From: CAZGAH01 sp964523295 | GTDB lineage: Bacteria > Desulfobacterota > Desulfovibrionia > Desulfovibrionales > Desulfovibrionaceae | Direction: 5' to 3' | NCBI GenBank assembly: GCA_964523295.1 | Contig: CAZGAH010000049.1 | Coordinates: 1-32,593, forward strand | DNA: 32,593 bases | Part shown: piece after piece, positions 1 to 7,968 of the stretch | Layout of the letters: the number at the start of each line of letters is the position of its first letter | Position numbering within the stretch: the stretch's first letter is position 1 | Translations under genes and position numbers: made by a program | The notes under the pieces: generated by a model | Databases searched by the model: none | What the model was told of the DNA's origin: nothing | What the model saw: only the letters and a program-made list of their open reading frames with translations

Positions 1-1174
1 ACGAGATGTCCCAGACTCTCCTTGATGATCCGAAACCGGTCGACGGCGACCGTGACCAGCGAAAAGGAAAACGATCCCCGCCGCTTGACGCGCGCAATGG
101 CCTTGTCCAGGAAGTTCAGAAACGTTGGCCTGTTCACCAGGCCCGTCACCGTGTCGTAAAAACTGTCGAACAGCAGACGCGACTCGGCCTTTTTCTGCTC
201 CGTCGAATCCTGGACCGAACCCTGAAACAGGATCGGATTCCCGCCGCGATCGTGCAACACATTGGCGTTGATGTTGATCCAGAACGGACGCAGGTTCTTT
301 CGCTTGGCCAGGACCTCGAAGCGTTGCGCCACGCCGTCGCGCCGCAGGATCCCTACCCGCGCTGCGAGGACTTCATCGCCGATCTGGACGTCATCGCCGA
401 CAGCCTGCGCTCGCACCACGCGCAGGCGCTGGCCACGCCGCGCCGCTCTTCGTTCGACACCCGAGTCGCCTCGCCGGNNNNNNNNNNGAGACAACGGGCG
501 AATTCTTCAAAACGATCAGCATCCCTGAACAGTCCGTTCGCGAAATTCACTCCCGCGGCCTGCATTTCCTCGCTGGAACCAAAACCGAAAAGCTCGACGA
601 AGGCCTTGTTCACCACGAGCAACTCACCATTCGGCGAACATTGAAAAAGCCCTTCGGCCGTTTTCTCGAACATATGCTTGAAATTCGCCTCATGGGATGA
701 CTCCTGCTTCTGACGCTCCGTATCAGAAACATCCTCCAGCAGGCCCAATACGCTGCTGACCGTGCCCTCCGGACAACGATTGCCCAGCAGATGCATATTC
801 ACCCAGATCGATTCCCCCTGCCGGTCAACGGCCTTCAGCGACGCGTACGTTGCATATCCTGCGCGCTGTATCTGGCAGATTATCGATTCGTAGGTCTCCG
901 GCCAGGCCAGCAGATCGCGGACGCCGCAACCGGAGGCGAGCATTTCCTCCACGCCCGTATAGCCGAATACGCTGGCCAGCGTGGCATTCACCTCCAACAG
1001 ACGTCCGTCCAGCGAGGAGCGGAACAGACCGACGCCCGGCGACGAAAAATACTCGCTCACGAGCGCACCGCTGCGCCGCGGCATGATCAAGCCCTGATGC
1101 AACGCCGATGTCAGTTCGCGCAGCTCGTTCAACGCACCCGCGAGCGTGGTATCCGTCCCGACCTTATCAGTCAT
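1..1174 (-). CDS. PAS-PAS-GGDEF signalling protein (putative diguanylate cyclase), C-terminus outside window
   Basis: The gene begins at ATG 1174, preceded by a good ribosome site (AGGAG), and runs leftward off the window. A first PAS domain lies at about residues 40-150 (core SSPGVGLFRSSLDGRLLEVN) and a second starts near residue 165 (EGLFQCSPNGELLVVNKAF). Left of the ten-N gap, minus-strand DNA from about 345 down to 1 encodes the end of a PAS domain (RFEVLAKRKNLRPFWIN) and then the start of a GGDEF domain (YDTVTGLVNRPTF, later FRIIKESLGH). The GGDEF signature itself is off the window, so cyclase activity cannot be judged. No transmembrane segment is visible, so it is probably a cytosolic sensor making or binding cyclic di-GMP. 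The gap breaks the frame, and about 130 bases left of it do not fit the PAS domain. The DUF2207 gene lies 57 bases upstream on the same strand and may be cotranscribed. Confidence 0.85.
348..477 (+). pseudogene. Fragment resembling phosphoenolpyruvate carboxylase, embedded in the PAS gene
   Basis: In frame from 345, the plus strand reads QDPYPRCEDF followed by IADLDVIADSLRSHHAQA and LATPR. This closely resembles the segment of proteobacterial PEP carboxylase just before the conserved FGFHLA-LDLRQ block. After LATPR the match degrades, although the bases before the gap still resemble codons for FGFHLASLD with small insertions and deletions. The stretch starts at a GGATCC site (347-352), where the minus-strand PAS coding stops making sense, and ends at the N gap. 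No other part of a carboxylase gene is present. I infer a chimeric clone or contig end rather than a genomic gene. The family call is from memory and is moderately sure. Confidence 0.5.
478..487. other. Assembly gap (10 Ns)
   Basis: Ten Ns interrupt the PAS-GGDEF gene. Ten is probably a placeholder length, because the minus-strand frame that fits on the right (ending FEEFARCL) does not continue in the same frame on the left. Confidence 0.95.
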
Positions 1175-1231
1175 ACAATACGCTCCTGTTTACCCCGCTG
1201 CCTATGCCATACGTTTCGGATTGCCACAACA

Positions 1232-3190
1232 CTACCATCCGCCGCCACCGCCGCCTCCGCCGCCGCCACCCGAACAGCCGCCTCCGCCGCTGCCCGAACT
1301 CGAGCCCGGGGCCACGGAAGAGGCAGCCACGGCGCCGGCAAAGGAGGCACCGAAGGCATTGGCAAATCCACCCGCGCCGACGTGCTGCCAGGAACTGCCG
1401 TGATACCAGGCCGGCGACCAGGTCTGTTCCTCCTGACCCGAGCGTTCCAACACGCGCGCGAACTGCTCGCTCCAGCTATGGGCCACGTCCAGCGCCAACG
1501 CGTAGGGCAGAAAACGCTCGAACAGCTGCGGCGTCAAATCCGGCGGATTGAGCAGCTCCATACGCTGCTGCTCGGCCACGCTCAAATAGTGCCTGAAACC
1601 CTCGATCTCGTCCATGAGCCGGCGGCCGGCAAAGGTCGGCGCCTTCAGCAGCCAGGCAAACAACACGCTGCTTGCCGCCAGGCCCAACAAGGCCAGGCCG
1701 CCGATCACCGAAGTGTGCACGACCAGCATGACCAGGCCAAAAATTTCTCCAGCAACAAACGGCAACGTAAACAGCGCGCTGCCCACATTGCTCCCCCGGG
1801 ACTGGGTCTGCAAGCCCTGCAAAAAACGCCGGACCAGAAACACGCAGCCCACCGTCCCGCTCCTCAGCCACAAGGTCAGAAACCCCGCTCCGGCCAGCGC
1901 CTCGCCCTCGAGCGCGAGCAGTCCGGACAGGATAACGGCCAGCGTCAGTCCGATGCCCCCGAACAGCCAGGGACGATTGACGGCGAAGTACGTCCTGCCG
2001 CAGCGCTGCTGCAGCGCCGTTTTCAACGCCGATCTGGCCCGGCTCACCCGGCTGTGATTCGCCTGGCTCAGCGTCAACTCGGAAGAATCCGTTCTCAACG
2101 CATCCCGAAGCACGACCTCGTCGTCCGCAAGCTGTGCTGTCTTGCCAGATCGGCCAGCGCTCAAGACGAAGGTCTTGTCCTGCTCTTCAATGCGCAGCGC
2201 CCCCTTTACCGCCAGCCCCAGCAACGCCGCGCTGAATGCCTTGTCGTCGAAACCCATGCGCAGGACATAACGCGCCGCAGCCGGAGAAAAGCCCTCGGGC
2301 GGAGAGAACAACGGCACGACGATCCCCCTGGACGGATCGCGGCCCACCCACCACCAGGCTATCACGTAGTACCCCAGCACCAGAAACAGCCCCAGAACCA
2401 TGACAACGGAGTGCGCATTGTCGGAAACCAGGCGCATGGCCTGCTGCGCAGCGTCCGGCTCCGGTACGAATCCCTTCGGCCAGGCCACGGCCACGGTCAG
2501 GCCCTCGCCCGGATTCAACGGACGCGTCGCGGAGAAGACGCAATTGCCCTGACTGTCGCGCCCGATGACGACGTCGGCGTCCTGCGAGCCGGCCGGTCCG
2601 GTATAGGCCGCCTCCTGCAACGCCTCGGCACCGCTCGGCAGCACTACGACCGCCCGGGCGGCCTCAATGACAAAATCCCAGTCGGTGCCGGTGGCATTCC
2701 AGTACAACTCGTCGTAGTCGCGAAAAAAACCGATCTGATGATCCGTTGCGTAGGTCAGGACATAGGTATGCTCGCCGGGTTCGAGAAAGACTTTCTTGTT
2801 GCCGATATACACGGCCTGACCATTGGCCCTGCCTCGCAGATGATACGGCTCGGGCCTGCCGTCGCGCTCGACGCTGAGCACCTCGAAGCCCACGGTGCGC
2901 CGGTTGCCGAACTTGTCGGTGTAGACCGTCGGAAACGTACGGTAGATGCCGCGCTTGATCTTGTCGCCGGCGCTGAGCACGCGAATGGTCTCGGTGACAA
3001 GCAGGACGCCGTCATCCTGGACGCGTAGGTGACTGTCGAATTCGAGAATGCGCTCCGCCGCGGCGCGCGCCTGAGGCACCATGCCGGACAACAGCGGCAG
3101 CACCAGCATCACCAGCAGAAAAAAAAGCCGCGGCAGCACCCGGCCAGAGCGCTGCAATCCGGAACCTCGCCACCCGAATACCGTCCCCAT
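1232..3190 (-). CDS. DUF2207 family membrane protein with poly-glycine tail
   Basis: The product is 652 residues from ATG 3190, chosen because GGGAGGT sits at ideal distance; an in-frame start at 3271 lacks such a site. A signal-like hydrophobic stretch (residues 22-42, ending around PQARA) precedes an extracytoplasmic beta-rich domain with the family hallmarks (ERILEFDSHLRVQDDGVLLV, KRGIYRTFPTVY, GFEVLSVERDG). Further hydrophobic helices follow (MVLGLFLVLGYYVIAWWWVG and later pairs). The C-terminus is a Ser/Gly run ending in glycines and a final Trp, a tail common in DUF2207 proteins. The function of the family is not established; members are predicted envelope proteins. It is followed on the same strand by the PAS-GGDEF gene, so the two may be transcribed together. 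Confidence 0.88.
   Translation of the reverse strand: MGTVFGWRGSGLQRSGRVLPRLFFLLVMLVLPLLSGMVPQARAAAERILEFDSHLRVQDDGVLLVTETIRVLSAGDKIKRGIYRTFPTVYTDKFGNRRTVGFEVLSVERDGRPEPYHLRGRANGQAVYIGNKKVFLEPGEHTYVLTYATDHQIGFFRDYDELYWNATGTDWDFVIEAARAVVVLPSGAEALQEAAYTGPAGSQDADVVIGRDSQGNCVFSATRPLNPGEGLTVAVAWPKGFVPEPDAAQQAMRLVSDNAHSVVMVLGLFLVLGYYVIAWWWVGRDPSRGIVVPLFSPPEGFSPAAARYVLRMGFDDKAFSAALLGLAVKGALRIEEQDKTFVLSAGRSGKTAQLADDEVVLRDALRTDSSELTLSQANHSRVSRARSALKTALQQRCGRTYFAVNRPWLFGGIGLTLAVILSGLLALEGEALAGAGFLTLWLRSGTVGCVFLVRRFLQGLQTQSRGSNVGSALFTLPFVAGEIFGLVMLVVHTSVIGGLALLGLAASSVLFAWLLKAPTFAGRRLMDEIEGFRHYLSVAEQQRMELLNPPDLTPQLFERFLPYALALDVAHSWSEQFARVLERSGQEEQTWSPAWYHGSSWQHVGAGGFANAFGASFAGAVAASSVAPGSSSGSGGGGCSGGGGGGGGGGGW
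1238..1270. repeat. GGN-rich trinucleotide repeat encoding the poly-glycine tail
   Basis: The plus strand reads repeated GCC/ACC/TCC triplets. On the minus strand these are eleven consecutive glycine codons just before the final Trp and stop of the DUF2207 protein. Nearby codons at 1277-1290 add more glycine. Such tracts can change length by slippage in whole codons. Confidence 0.8.
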
Positions 3191-3275
3191 GCGTACCTCC
3201 CGAGTCCTCGCAACCGTTGCCTGTCGCGCATCGGCGGCCTTGGTGCGAAAGGCAGCCTCGTGATTATCCAAGCCG

Positions 3276-3512
3276 TTATCGAGTGAAACGCTTGCCCCTC
3301 GTTGTCAACCGATATCGTTACATCGGCCTGCTGGGTGAATCTGGCTGCGTTCTCTCTATCATACGGGCATGTAACGCAGGATGGAGATAATTTTTCCTGA
3401 ACGTCGCCCTATGCGTCAAGCCCAGCGTGCGCATGAACTCCGCGGCGCTCATTCTGTTCAGGTCTTCTGCCCGGGCCAGAAGCGACGCCTCGGACCACAA
3501 GCTATCCAGATG
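3276..3512 (-). pseudogene. Remnant of the C-terminal winged-helix domain of a Fic/AlbA-type regulator
   Basis: The minus strand between in-frame stops at 3513-3515 and 3276-3278 encodes a winged-helix tail: AAEFMRTLGLTHRATFRKNY, then LHPALHARMIERTQPDSPSR. This matches the end of Fic-family and RecG-like/AlbA_2 transcriptional regulators, which usually finish near LGLKDRKHFR...YLxPALxxGLIEMTxPDxPxSRxQRYRLT. A TAA at 3318-3320 stands where the conserved Gln of QRYRLT is expected, and the codons just beyond it still read RYRLT. The upstream part of the protein is absent. The simplest reading is a truncated gene with a Gln-to-stop change. No start with a ribosome site is seen. The family call is from memory of the motif. 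Confidence 0.6.
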
Positions 3513-3710
3513 TCAGCAACGGATACGGAATACGACACCAAACACTTTCCGCCTGGGTCAACCGCCTTGAACAATTCAGAAAATGTGGATTATTTCGATG
3601 CAGGATTATTCAATCCCGACTATACTAAAATGACCGGACCGGCAAGTATCTTCATAAAAACCACAGGCAGGAAGTTGACGACGCCTGCCGGCTGACGACA
3701 TACTCGCCGC

Positions 3711-4514
3711 ATGAAAAAACCAGACGCCGACGTCAGACCCGAACAATCGGCTGCGGTCGTCGCGGTGAGGTTCAGCTCCTTTGCCCGGTCCGTCCCTGAG
3801 GTCCTGGACGCCATCGGCGCGGCAGGTGCGCTTGCACGCCAGCGGCGTATTCTGCTCAAGCCCAATCTGGTCTGCGCCACGCCGCCCCCGGTCACCACGC
3901 CGGTGGAGTTGTGCGCGGCTGTCATCGACTACGTCCGCGCCGTCAGTGCTGCGGAAATCGTCATCGCCGAGGGTTGCGGCGACGCACGCCGCGAGACCGG
4001 CGAGTTGTTCTCCACGCTGGGCTACGCAGACCTGGCCAGACGCACGGCCGTTGCCCTGGTCGACCTCAACCACGCGCCGCTGATCCTCAAACAGAACCCT
4101 CAACGCCCCTGTTTTCCGGAAATGTATCTGCCGGAGCTGCTCTTCACGCACTACGTCGTCTCCTTGCCCGTGCTCAAGGCGCACTCGTTGGCGCACATCA
4201 CCGGCGCCCTGAAGAATATGATGGGCGCCGCTCCGCCCCGATACTACGGCGGCGGCTCGGGAACATGGAAAAAGGCCCGATTCCACGCAAATATGCAGCA
4301 GGCCATCAGCGATCTGATCAGTTACCGCCAGCCCGATCTGGCCCTGCTCGACGCCAGCATCGGCCTGCCCGAGTATCACCTGGGCGGACGTCGCTGCTCC
4401 CCGCCGCTCAATACCCTCATCGCCGGCTTCGACGCCCGGGCCGTGGATCGCGCCGGCGCCACCCTGCTGGGCCTGGACTGGCGAAGCATCCAGCATCTCT
4501 GCGATGATCGCTGA
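3711..4514 (+). CDS. DUF362 domain protein
   Basis: The product has 267 residues and shows the DUF362 signature segments: RRILLKPNLV near residue 45, KAHSLAHITGALKNMMG near residue 160, and LALLDASIGLPEY near residue 208. Members are often found with ferredoxin domains in anaerobes; this one has no CxxCxxC cluster motif, so it is the stand-alone form. Its biochemical role is unknown. The start ATG 3711 has no clear ribosome site. The 198 bases before it contain a TATACT-like box (about 3619) and a 6-bp hairpin (GGCAGG 3666-3671 with CCTGCC 3684-3689), but no convincing promoter. It stands alone, with the regulator remnant upstream and a long spacer downstream. Confidence 0.85.
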   Translation: MKKPDADVRPEQSAAVVAVRFSSFARSVPEVLDAIGAAGALARQRRILLKPNLVCATPPPVTTPVELCAAVIDYVRAVSAAEIVIAEGCGDARRETGELFSTLGYADLARRTAVALVDLNHAPLILKQNPQRPCFPEMYLPELLFTHYVVSLPVLKAHSLAHITGALKNMMGAAPPRYYGGGSGTWKKARFHANMQQAISDLISYRQPDLALLDASIGLPEYHLGGRRCSPPLNTLIAGFDARAVDRAGATLLGLDWRSIQHLCDDR

Positions 4515-4705
4515 TCCCCCCCCTGCCCCGCGTGCCACGCACCTGTCAGGCATTCGACACGCTCACAAAGCGCCCCCTGACGCCCGCGCGCCGGCGATGC
4601 CTTCCCGGAAATGGCGCACTGGCCCGATTATCCCCTGCCGCGTGCGCGCATGACGGAGTCAAAAACGCAACACCGGTAATCCCCCTCCATCCCCGGAACG
4701 CAAAA

Positions 4706-4733
4706 CGGGCGGCAGTTCGCTGACTGCCGCCCG
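4706..4733 (-). terminator. 11-bp GC-rich stem-loop, terminator-like on the minus strand
   Basis: CGGGCGGCAGT (4706-4716) pairs perfectly with ACTGCCGCCCG (4723-4733) around a 6-base loop. On the minus strand the stem is followed by TTTTGC, so it looks like a weak intrinsic terminator for leftward transcripts. On the plus strand there is no T-run, although it could still mark the 3' end of the DUF362 mRNA. Confidence 0.5.
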
Positions 4734-4882
4734 CTCTACTATCTGCTTCGCCCAGAACGCCGTCGCGCAGGATTGAGAAGAACTCGGGTCTGTCAATGGG
4801 CGATCCGCCCTGTCAAAACACGTGGTGTTAGTTCTCTCTCGCTCTCCGGCCACCTGCATCCCAGGCATTAAAGAAATAATCA

Positions 4883-4918
4883 TTTCAAGAAATTAGTCAA
4901 GTGGCCCGGTTCTTGAAA
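4883..4918. promoter_or_regulatory. 9-bp inverted repeat overlapping a sigma-54-like promoter element
   Basis: TTTCAAGAA (4883-4891) and TTCTTGAAA (4910-4918) are exact inverted copies with an 18-base spacer. Inside, 4902-4917 reads TGGCCCGGTTCTTGAA, which fits the -24 TGGC part of the sigma-54 consensus and TTG at -12 but lacks the usual C after TTG. It could be an operator for the small gene at 5145. This is a pattern match only. Confidence 0.25.
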
Positions 4919-5144
4919 GTCATGGGGCACCGCATCCATGGCTCGCGTAGGGACAATGACCCGGAACCATGGTCTTGGCATGAAGCTTGCTAAAGATTGT
5001 CTAGAGTTTCTTTTAACCGTACCGGGCAAAGAAGGATTCCGGAAAAGTACGCTGTCGTACCCAATAGACGGACCGCGCCACCAATGCATCGATCATTCGG
5101 GGTTGCGCGGCACCGACAACGCAGGGAATCCCGGAGGAGCGGGC

Positions 5145-5324
5145 ATGATCAGCATGTTTGAAACAGCCGTACACGGCGAGCGCATCAAACTCTATATTGT
5201 CACCGAGGACGAGCGCTCGTACGATGTTCTGATCTGCGGCGACGGCAAAGAACTGCACCGGACGGGTTTTCTGTCCTGGTTCGAGGCCTACGACTACGGA
5301 ATGCGGCTGGCATCGCGCTGCTGA
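5145..5324 (+). CDS. Small conserved-looking hypothetical protein (59 aa)
   Basis: ATG 5145 is preceded by a near-perfect ribosome site (GGAGGAG, seven bases away). A longer in-frame extension from 4938 lacks one and is not protein-like. The product (start MISMFETAVHGERIKLYIVT) has no signal peptide or membrane segment. It alternates charged and aliphatic residues as in a small beta-sheet followed by an amphipathic helix (FLSWFEAYDYGMRLASRC). I do not recognise the family. Codon use resembles the neighbours, and the strong ribosome site supports expression. The 160 bases between it and the next gene show no clear terminator. Confidence 0.6.
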   Translation: MISMFETAVHGERIKLYIVTEDERSYDVLICGDGKELHRTGFLSWFEAYDYGMRLASRC

Positions 5325-5484
5325 ATGCGGCTGCCAGGCGAAGAGGCTTGACGTATTGATGAAGTGAGGCAACCTGAAGCAAGCGATAAGCTCGACTGCC
5401 TCCCGGCATTCAGGCAGAAGTTCGCTGACCCGGTGCTGGACCCGGACAGGATTATGACGTATTCTGCACTCGAGGGGAGGTGCC

Positions 5485-6636
5485 ATGCAAAGACGAACGG
5501 GACTGCTTCTGCTCTGTATGCTTGCGTTTGTTTTCTGCGCTGCGGGGGCACGGGCCGAAAACGAGCAGACCGACAACGCCATCCTGATTGGCATTGCCAA
5601 CGTCCAGGATGGTCCGGCACAATTTCTCGGCGTCGAGCTGAACCGCGGCGCCCGCGCCTGTTTCAACGCCGTCAACGAGAGCGGCGGCATCGCCGGTCGC
5701 CATCTGACTATCATGTCCCTCAACGACGGGTACGAACCCGATCGCTGCATCGAGGCGACGCGGCGACTGTTGCATCAGGACAAGGCCTTCCTGCTTTTCA
5801 ATTACGTCGGCACGCCCACGACCAAGGCCGTGCTGGATATCGTCACCCGGGAGCAGGTGCCGTTTTTCTTTCCGTTCACCGGCGCCGCTTTTCTGCGCGA
5901 TACGGCCAACGCGCCCACGGTGTTCAACCTGCGCGCCTCGTACGACATGGAAACCCGAAGCCTGGTCGAATACCTGCTGCGCAAAGGCCGACGCCGGATC
6001 GCCATCTTCTATCAGGACGATTCGTACGGCCGGGCCGGATTGCAGGGAGTGAAAGCGGCGCTGAGCGAGCGGAACCTGTCGCTGGTCGCGGAAGGGGTCT
6101 ATTTGCGCAATACGACGGCGGTGAACCAGGGATTGCTGACCATCCGCAAGGCCAATCCCGAAGCCGTGATCATGATCGGAACCTACAAGCCCTGCGCCGA
6201 ATTCATCAAGCGCGCGCGGCGACTGGGCATGAACGACGTCGATTTCCTGAACATCTCCTTCGTCGGTTCCGAGGCCCTGGCCCGGGAGCTGGGCTCGGAC
6301 GGGGAAGGCGTCATCGTGAGCCAGGTCGTGCCCTTGCCCTGGAATGTCGATATCGCCGGCGTCCGTGACTATCAGCAGGCGCTCAAACGCTCGTTCCCGG
6401 ACGATCAGCCCGGATTCGTCAGTCTCGAGGGATACCTCAACGCCCGGCTGCTGGTGGAGATACTCCGCCGCTCCGGCGATCCCATGACCCGAAGGTCGGT
6501 TATCGAGGCGGCCGAAAATCTGAACGACGTGGACATCGGCCTCGGCGAACCCGTCAGCTTTTCCGCCCTGGATCACCAGGGACTGGACAAGGTCTATCTC
6601 ACGCGCATCACGGGCGGAAAATTCGTCAGCCTCTAG
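5485..6636 (+). CDS. Periplasmic ligand-binding protein, branched-chain amino-acid ABC type (Peripla_BP_6)
   Basis: The product has 383 residues. A signal peptide (MQRRTGLLLLCMLAFVFCAA, cleavage probably after GARA at about residue 24) is followed by the LivJ-like fold: ILIGIANVQDGPAQFLGVEL, FNAVNESGGIAGRHL, and RRRIAIFYQDDSYGRAG as the second-lobe entry. A ribosome site (GGGGAGG) supports ATG 5485. In this family the protein captures amino acids, amides or aromatic compounds in the periplasm for a LivHMGF-type transporter. No permease or ATPase gene of that type is in the window, so it either serves a transporter elsewhere or acts as a sensory binding protein. The ligand cannot be read from sequence. 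Confidence 0.88.
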   Translation: MQRRTGLLLLCMLAFVFCAAGARAENEQTDNAILIGIANVQDGPAQFLGVELNRGARACFNAVNESGGIAGRHLTIMSLNDGYEPDRCIEATRRLLHQDKAFLLFNYVGTPTTKAVLDIVTREQVPFFFPFTGAAFLRDTANAPTVFNLRASYDMETRSLVEYLLRKGRRRIAIFYQDDSYGRAGLQGVKAALSERNLSLVAEGVYLRNTTAVNQGLLTIRKANPEAVIMIGTYKPCAEFIKRARRLGMNDVDFLNISFVGSEALARELGSDGEGVIVSQVVPLPWNVDIAGVRDYQQALKRSFPDDQPGFVSLEGYLNARLLVEILRRSGDPMTRRSVIEAAENLNDVDIGLGEPVSFSALDHQGLDKVYLTRITGGKFVSL

Positions 6637-7002
6637 TTCGCAATACAATTCCTTTCCCGGATTGGCTATTGCCCTGAGCAGACCGTTTACAAAACACTCT
6701 CTTTCCAGTTTCCCTTGGCAGACACAGTCGCGAGACACCCCGGCAATGTATCTGAAGACCAGGGGCATTGGTGCTTCAGGCGGTTCATTCAGTAATGACG
6801 AGTCTCACTGCGGAAACAGCCAGCCGCCGTTTCCAGCAACTTTATATTAATTAACATATTACGCTTGAGCATACGGCTTCTGGTTGCTCTCGGCGACCCC
6901 TATTTTATGATTACAACGCAACATCTATTTCAGAAGTAAGCCGGATGATTTCGGGAGTGCCCAGCGACTGGCATAACCACAAAATGTAGTTACACATTGC
7001 TC
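6637..7002. other. 366-base spacer with an AT-rich near-palindrome
   Basis: No coding frame is supported. A strikingly AT-rich island at 6840-6862 contains a 16-base near-palindrome centred on TTAATTAA (6843-6858, one mismatched pair), unusual in this GC-rich DNA and a plausible protein-binding site. ATTGC-TCAT-GCAAT (6996-7009) forms an inverted repeat across the BrnT start codon. Confidence 0.4.
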
Positions 7003-7272
7003 ATGCAATTCGAATGGGATAAAAACAGACGGCAGGCGAATCGGGCTAAACAGGGGATCGACTTTTTAAACGCCTTGGAAGTATTAACAGAAACTCCCTG
7101 GTTGGTGGTTGACGCCAGGAATAATTACGGCGAAGAGCGCTGGCTGACATTCGGAGAACACAAAGGCCGATGGCTCGCAGTCGCGTTCATCATCAGAAGC
7201 AACGTTTTCCGGATCATTTCCGCGCGCCGGGCCAACACCCACGAAAGGTGGAAATACGGACAAGACGCGTAA
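7003..7272 (+). CDS. brnT: BrnT family ribonuclease toxin, antitoxin not seen
   Basis: The product has 89 residues from ATG 7003 and matches BrnT along its length: FEWDKNRRQANRAKQGIDF at the start, EERWLTFGEHKGRWLAVAF in the middle, and RIISARRANTHERWKY at the end. BrnT is a RelE-fold endoribonuclease neutralised by the DNA-binding antitoxin BrnA, normally encoded immediately downstream. Reading all three forward frames after 7272, I find no BrnA-like protein, so this is an orphan. Conserved charged residues of the family (Lys, Arg, and the Glu-Arg pair in EERW) look intact, so it may be active, or tolerated because it is poorly expressed. No ribosome site is evident before the start. Confidence 0.8.
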   Translation: MQFEWDKNRRQANRAKQGIDFLNALEVLTETPWLVVDARNNYGEERWLTFGEHKGRWLAVAFIIRSNVFRIISARRANTHERWKYGQDA

Positions 7273-7968
7273 CATCACTCGTGTAGCCTGGAAGATACCC
7301 ATAAGCTTCCATCTCGGCGCAGCCAGAGCACTGAACGCCTTAACCGCGTTTCGGGCGACCGCCCGTTTCGGCCTGGCTCTGTACATTGGAGGAGCGCCGA
7401 GGACAACGCAGCCCGGCCTTCAAACCAGTTCCTCCGTCGAGGCACTCGATCTGCCTTGGTGATAGCAGATACGCAATGTCCTGGCTGTCGTGCTCATCGA
7501 ACAGTGATCCGACAGTGCGCTCTGGACTGCTCTTGTCTGGACGCACAGCCGACCCGCTACTGCGCACGCCTGGACCGGGCAGCACTCTCACAAACGGCTT
7601 CATCAAGGCTTTCGCACAGGGCAGGACATGTCAATTTCCCCAGTTCCCAATGCATGCCTGCCGATCAATTCCGGCCGCTCGCTCTGCTTGTCAAACACGG
7701 CGCGTACGGTTACTCTGGAAAAGTAATGGATGTGAACCGTCGCTTCTCTTAAGCCCCCCCTGGGGGTGGGGATTGTCGTGTTCCCGGCGCTCCCGGGAGA
7801 ATCAGGGGCATAACGGGGACGAATCCCAAACAGGCAGAGTGTGTGCGCGGCGCCAGGGCGTGTCCGACGCCTCTGGCCCGCCGCAACCGGAGTTCGACCA
7901 AGGCGTTTTCCCGCCTGCACTGCGCCGTGCATGCATTGAACGACGCCGTAGCACAAGGAGCTGAGCGT
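7273..7968. other. 696-base spacer or long leader before the P-type ATPase
   Basis: No supported gene. The right half is rich in self-complementary GC tracts: CCCCC-T-GGGGG at 7756-7766 and a 10-bp stem with one bulge at 7852-7877. It ends with a good ribosome site (AAGGAG) for the ATPase. The region could be decayed sequence on the left plus a structured 5' leader on the right. I could not match it to a known metal riboswitch. Confidence 0.4.
7852..7877 (+). promoter_or_regulatory. Bulged 10-bp hairpin upstream of the P-type ATPase
   Basis: GCCAGGGCGT (7852-7861) pairs with ACGCC-T-CTGGC (7867-7877) around a 5-base loop, with a single unpaired T. It lies 91 bases before the ATPase start and has no T-run, so it is more likely leader structure than a terminator. 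Confidence 0.3.

Larger units (their letters stand above)
4515..5144. other. 630-base spacer without a supported gene
   Basis: No frame here looks coding: candidate frames are short and of skewed composition. It holds a strong hairpin (4706-4733), a 9-bp inverted repeat overlapping a sigma-54-like element (4883-4918), and the ribosome site of the small gene at 5145. Confidence 0.6.

Noticed and set aside
791..3028. Very long open frame (745 codons) on the plus strand
   Set aside because: It is antisense to the DUF2207 and PAS genes, with Gln/Arg/His-rich composition typical of the complement of GC-rich coding DNA and no recognisable domain.
3660..3710. TTGACG with a 17-base spacer as promoter of the DUF362 gene
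   Set aside because: The -10 hexamer (ACATAC) is poor and it would sit too close to the start codon.
7273..7600. BrnA antitoxin after brnT
   Set aside because: All three forward frames were read and none resembles BrnA.
7273..7968. yybP-ykoY manganese riboswitch before the P-type ATPase
   Set aside because: The GGGGAGUA core and paired conserved loop are not found.
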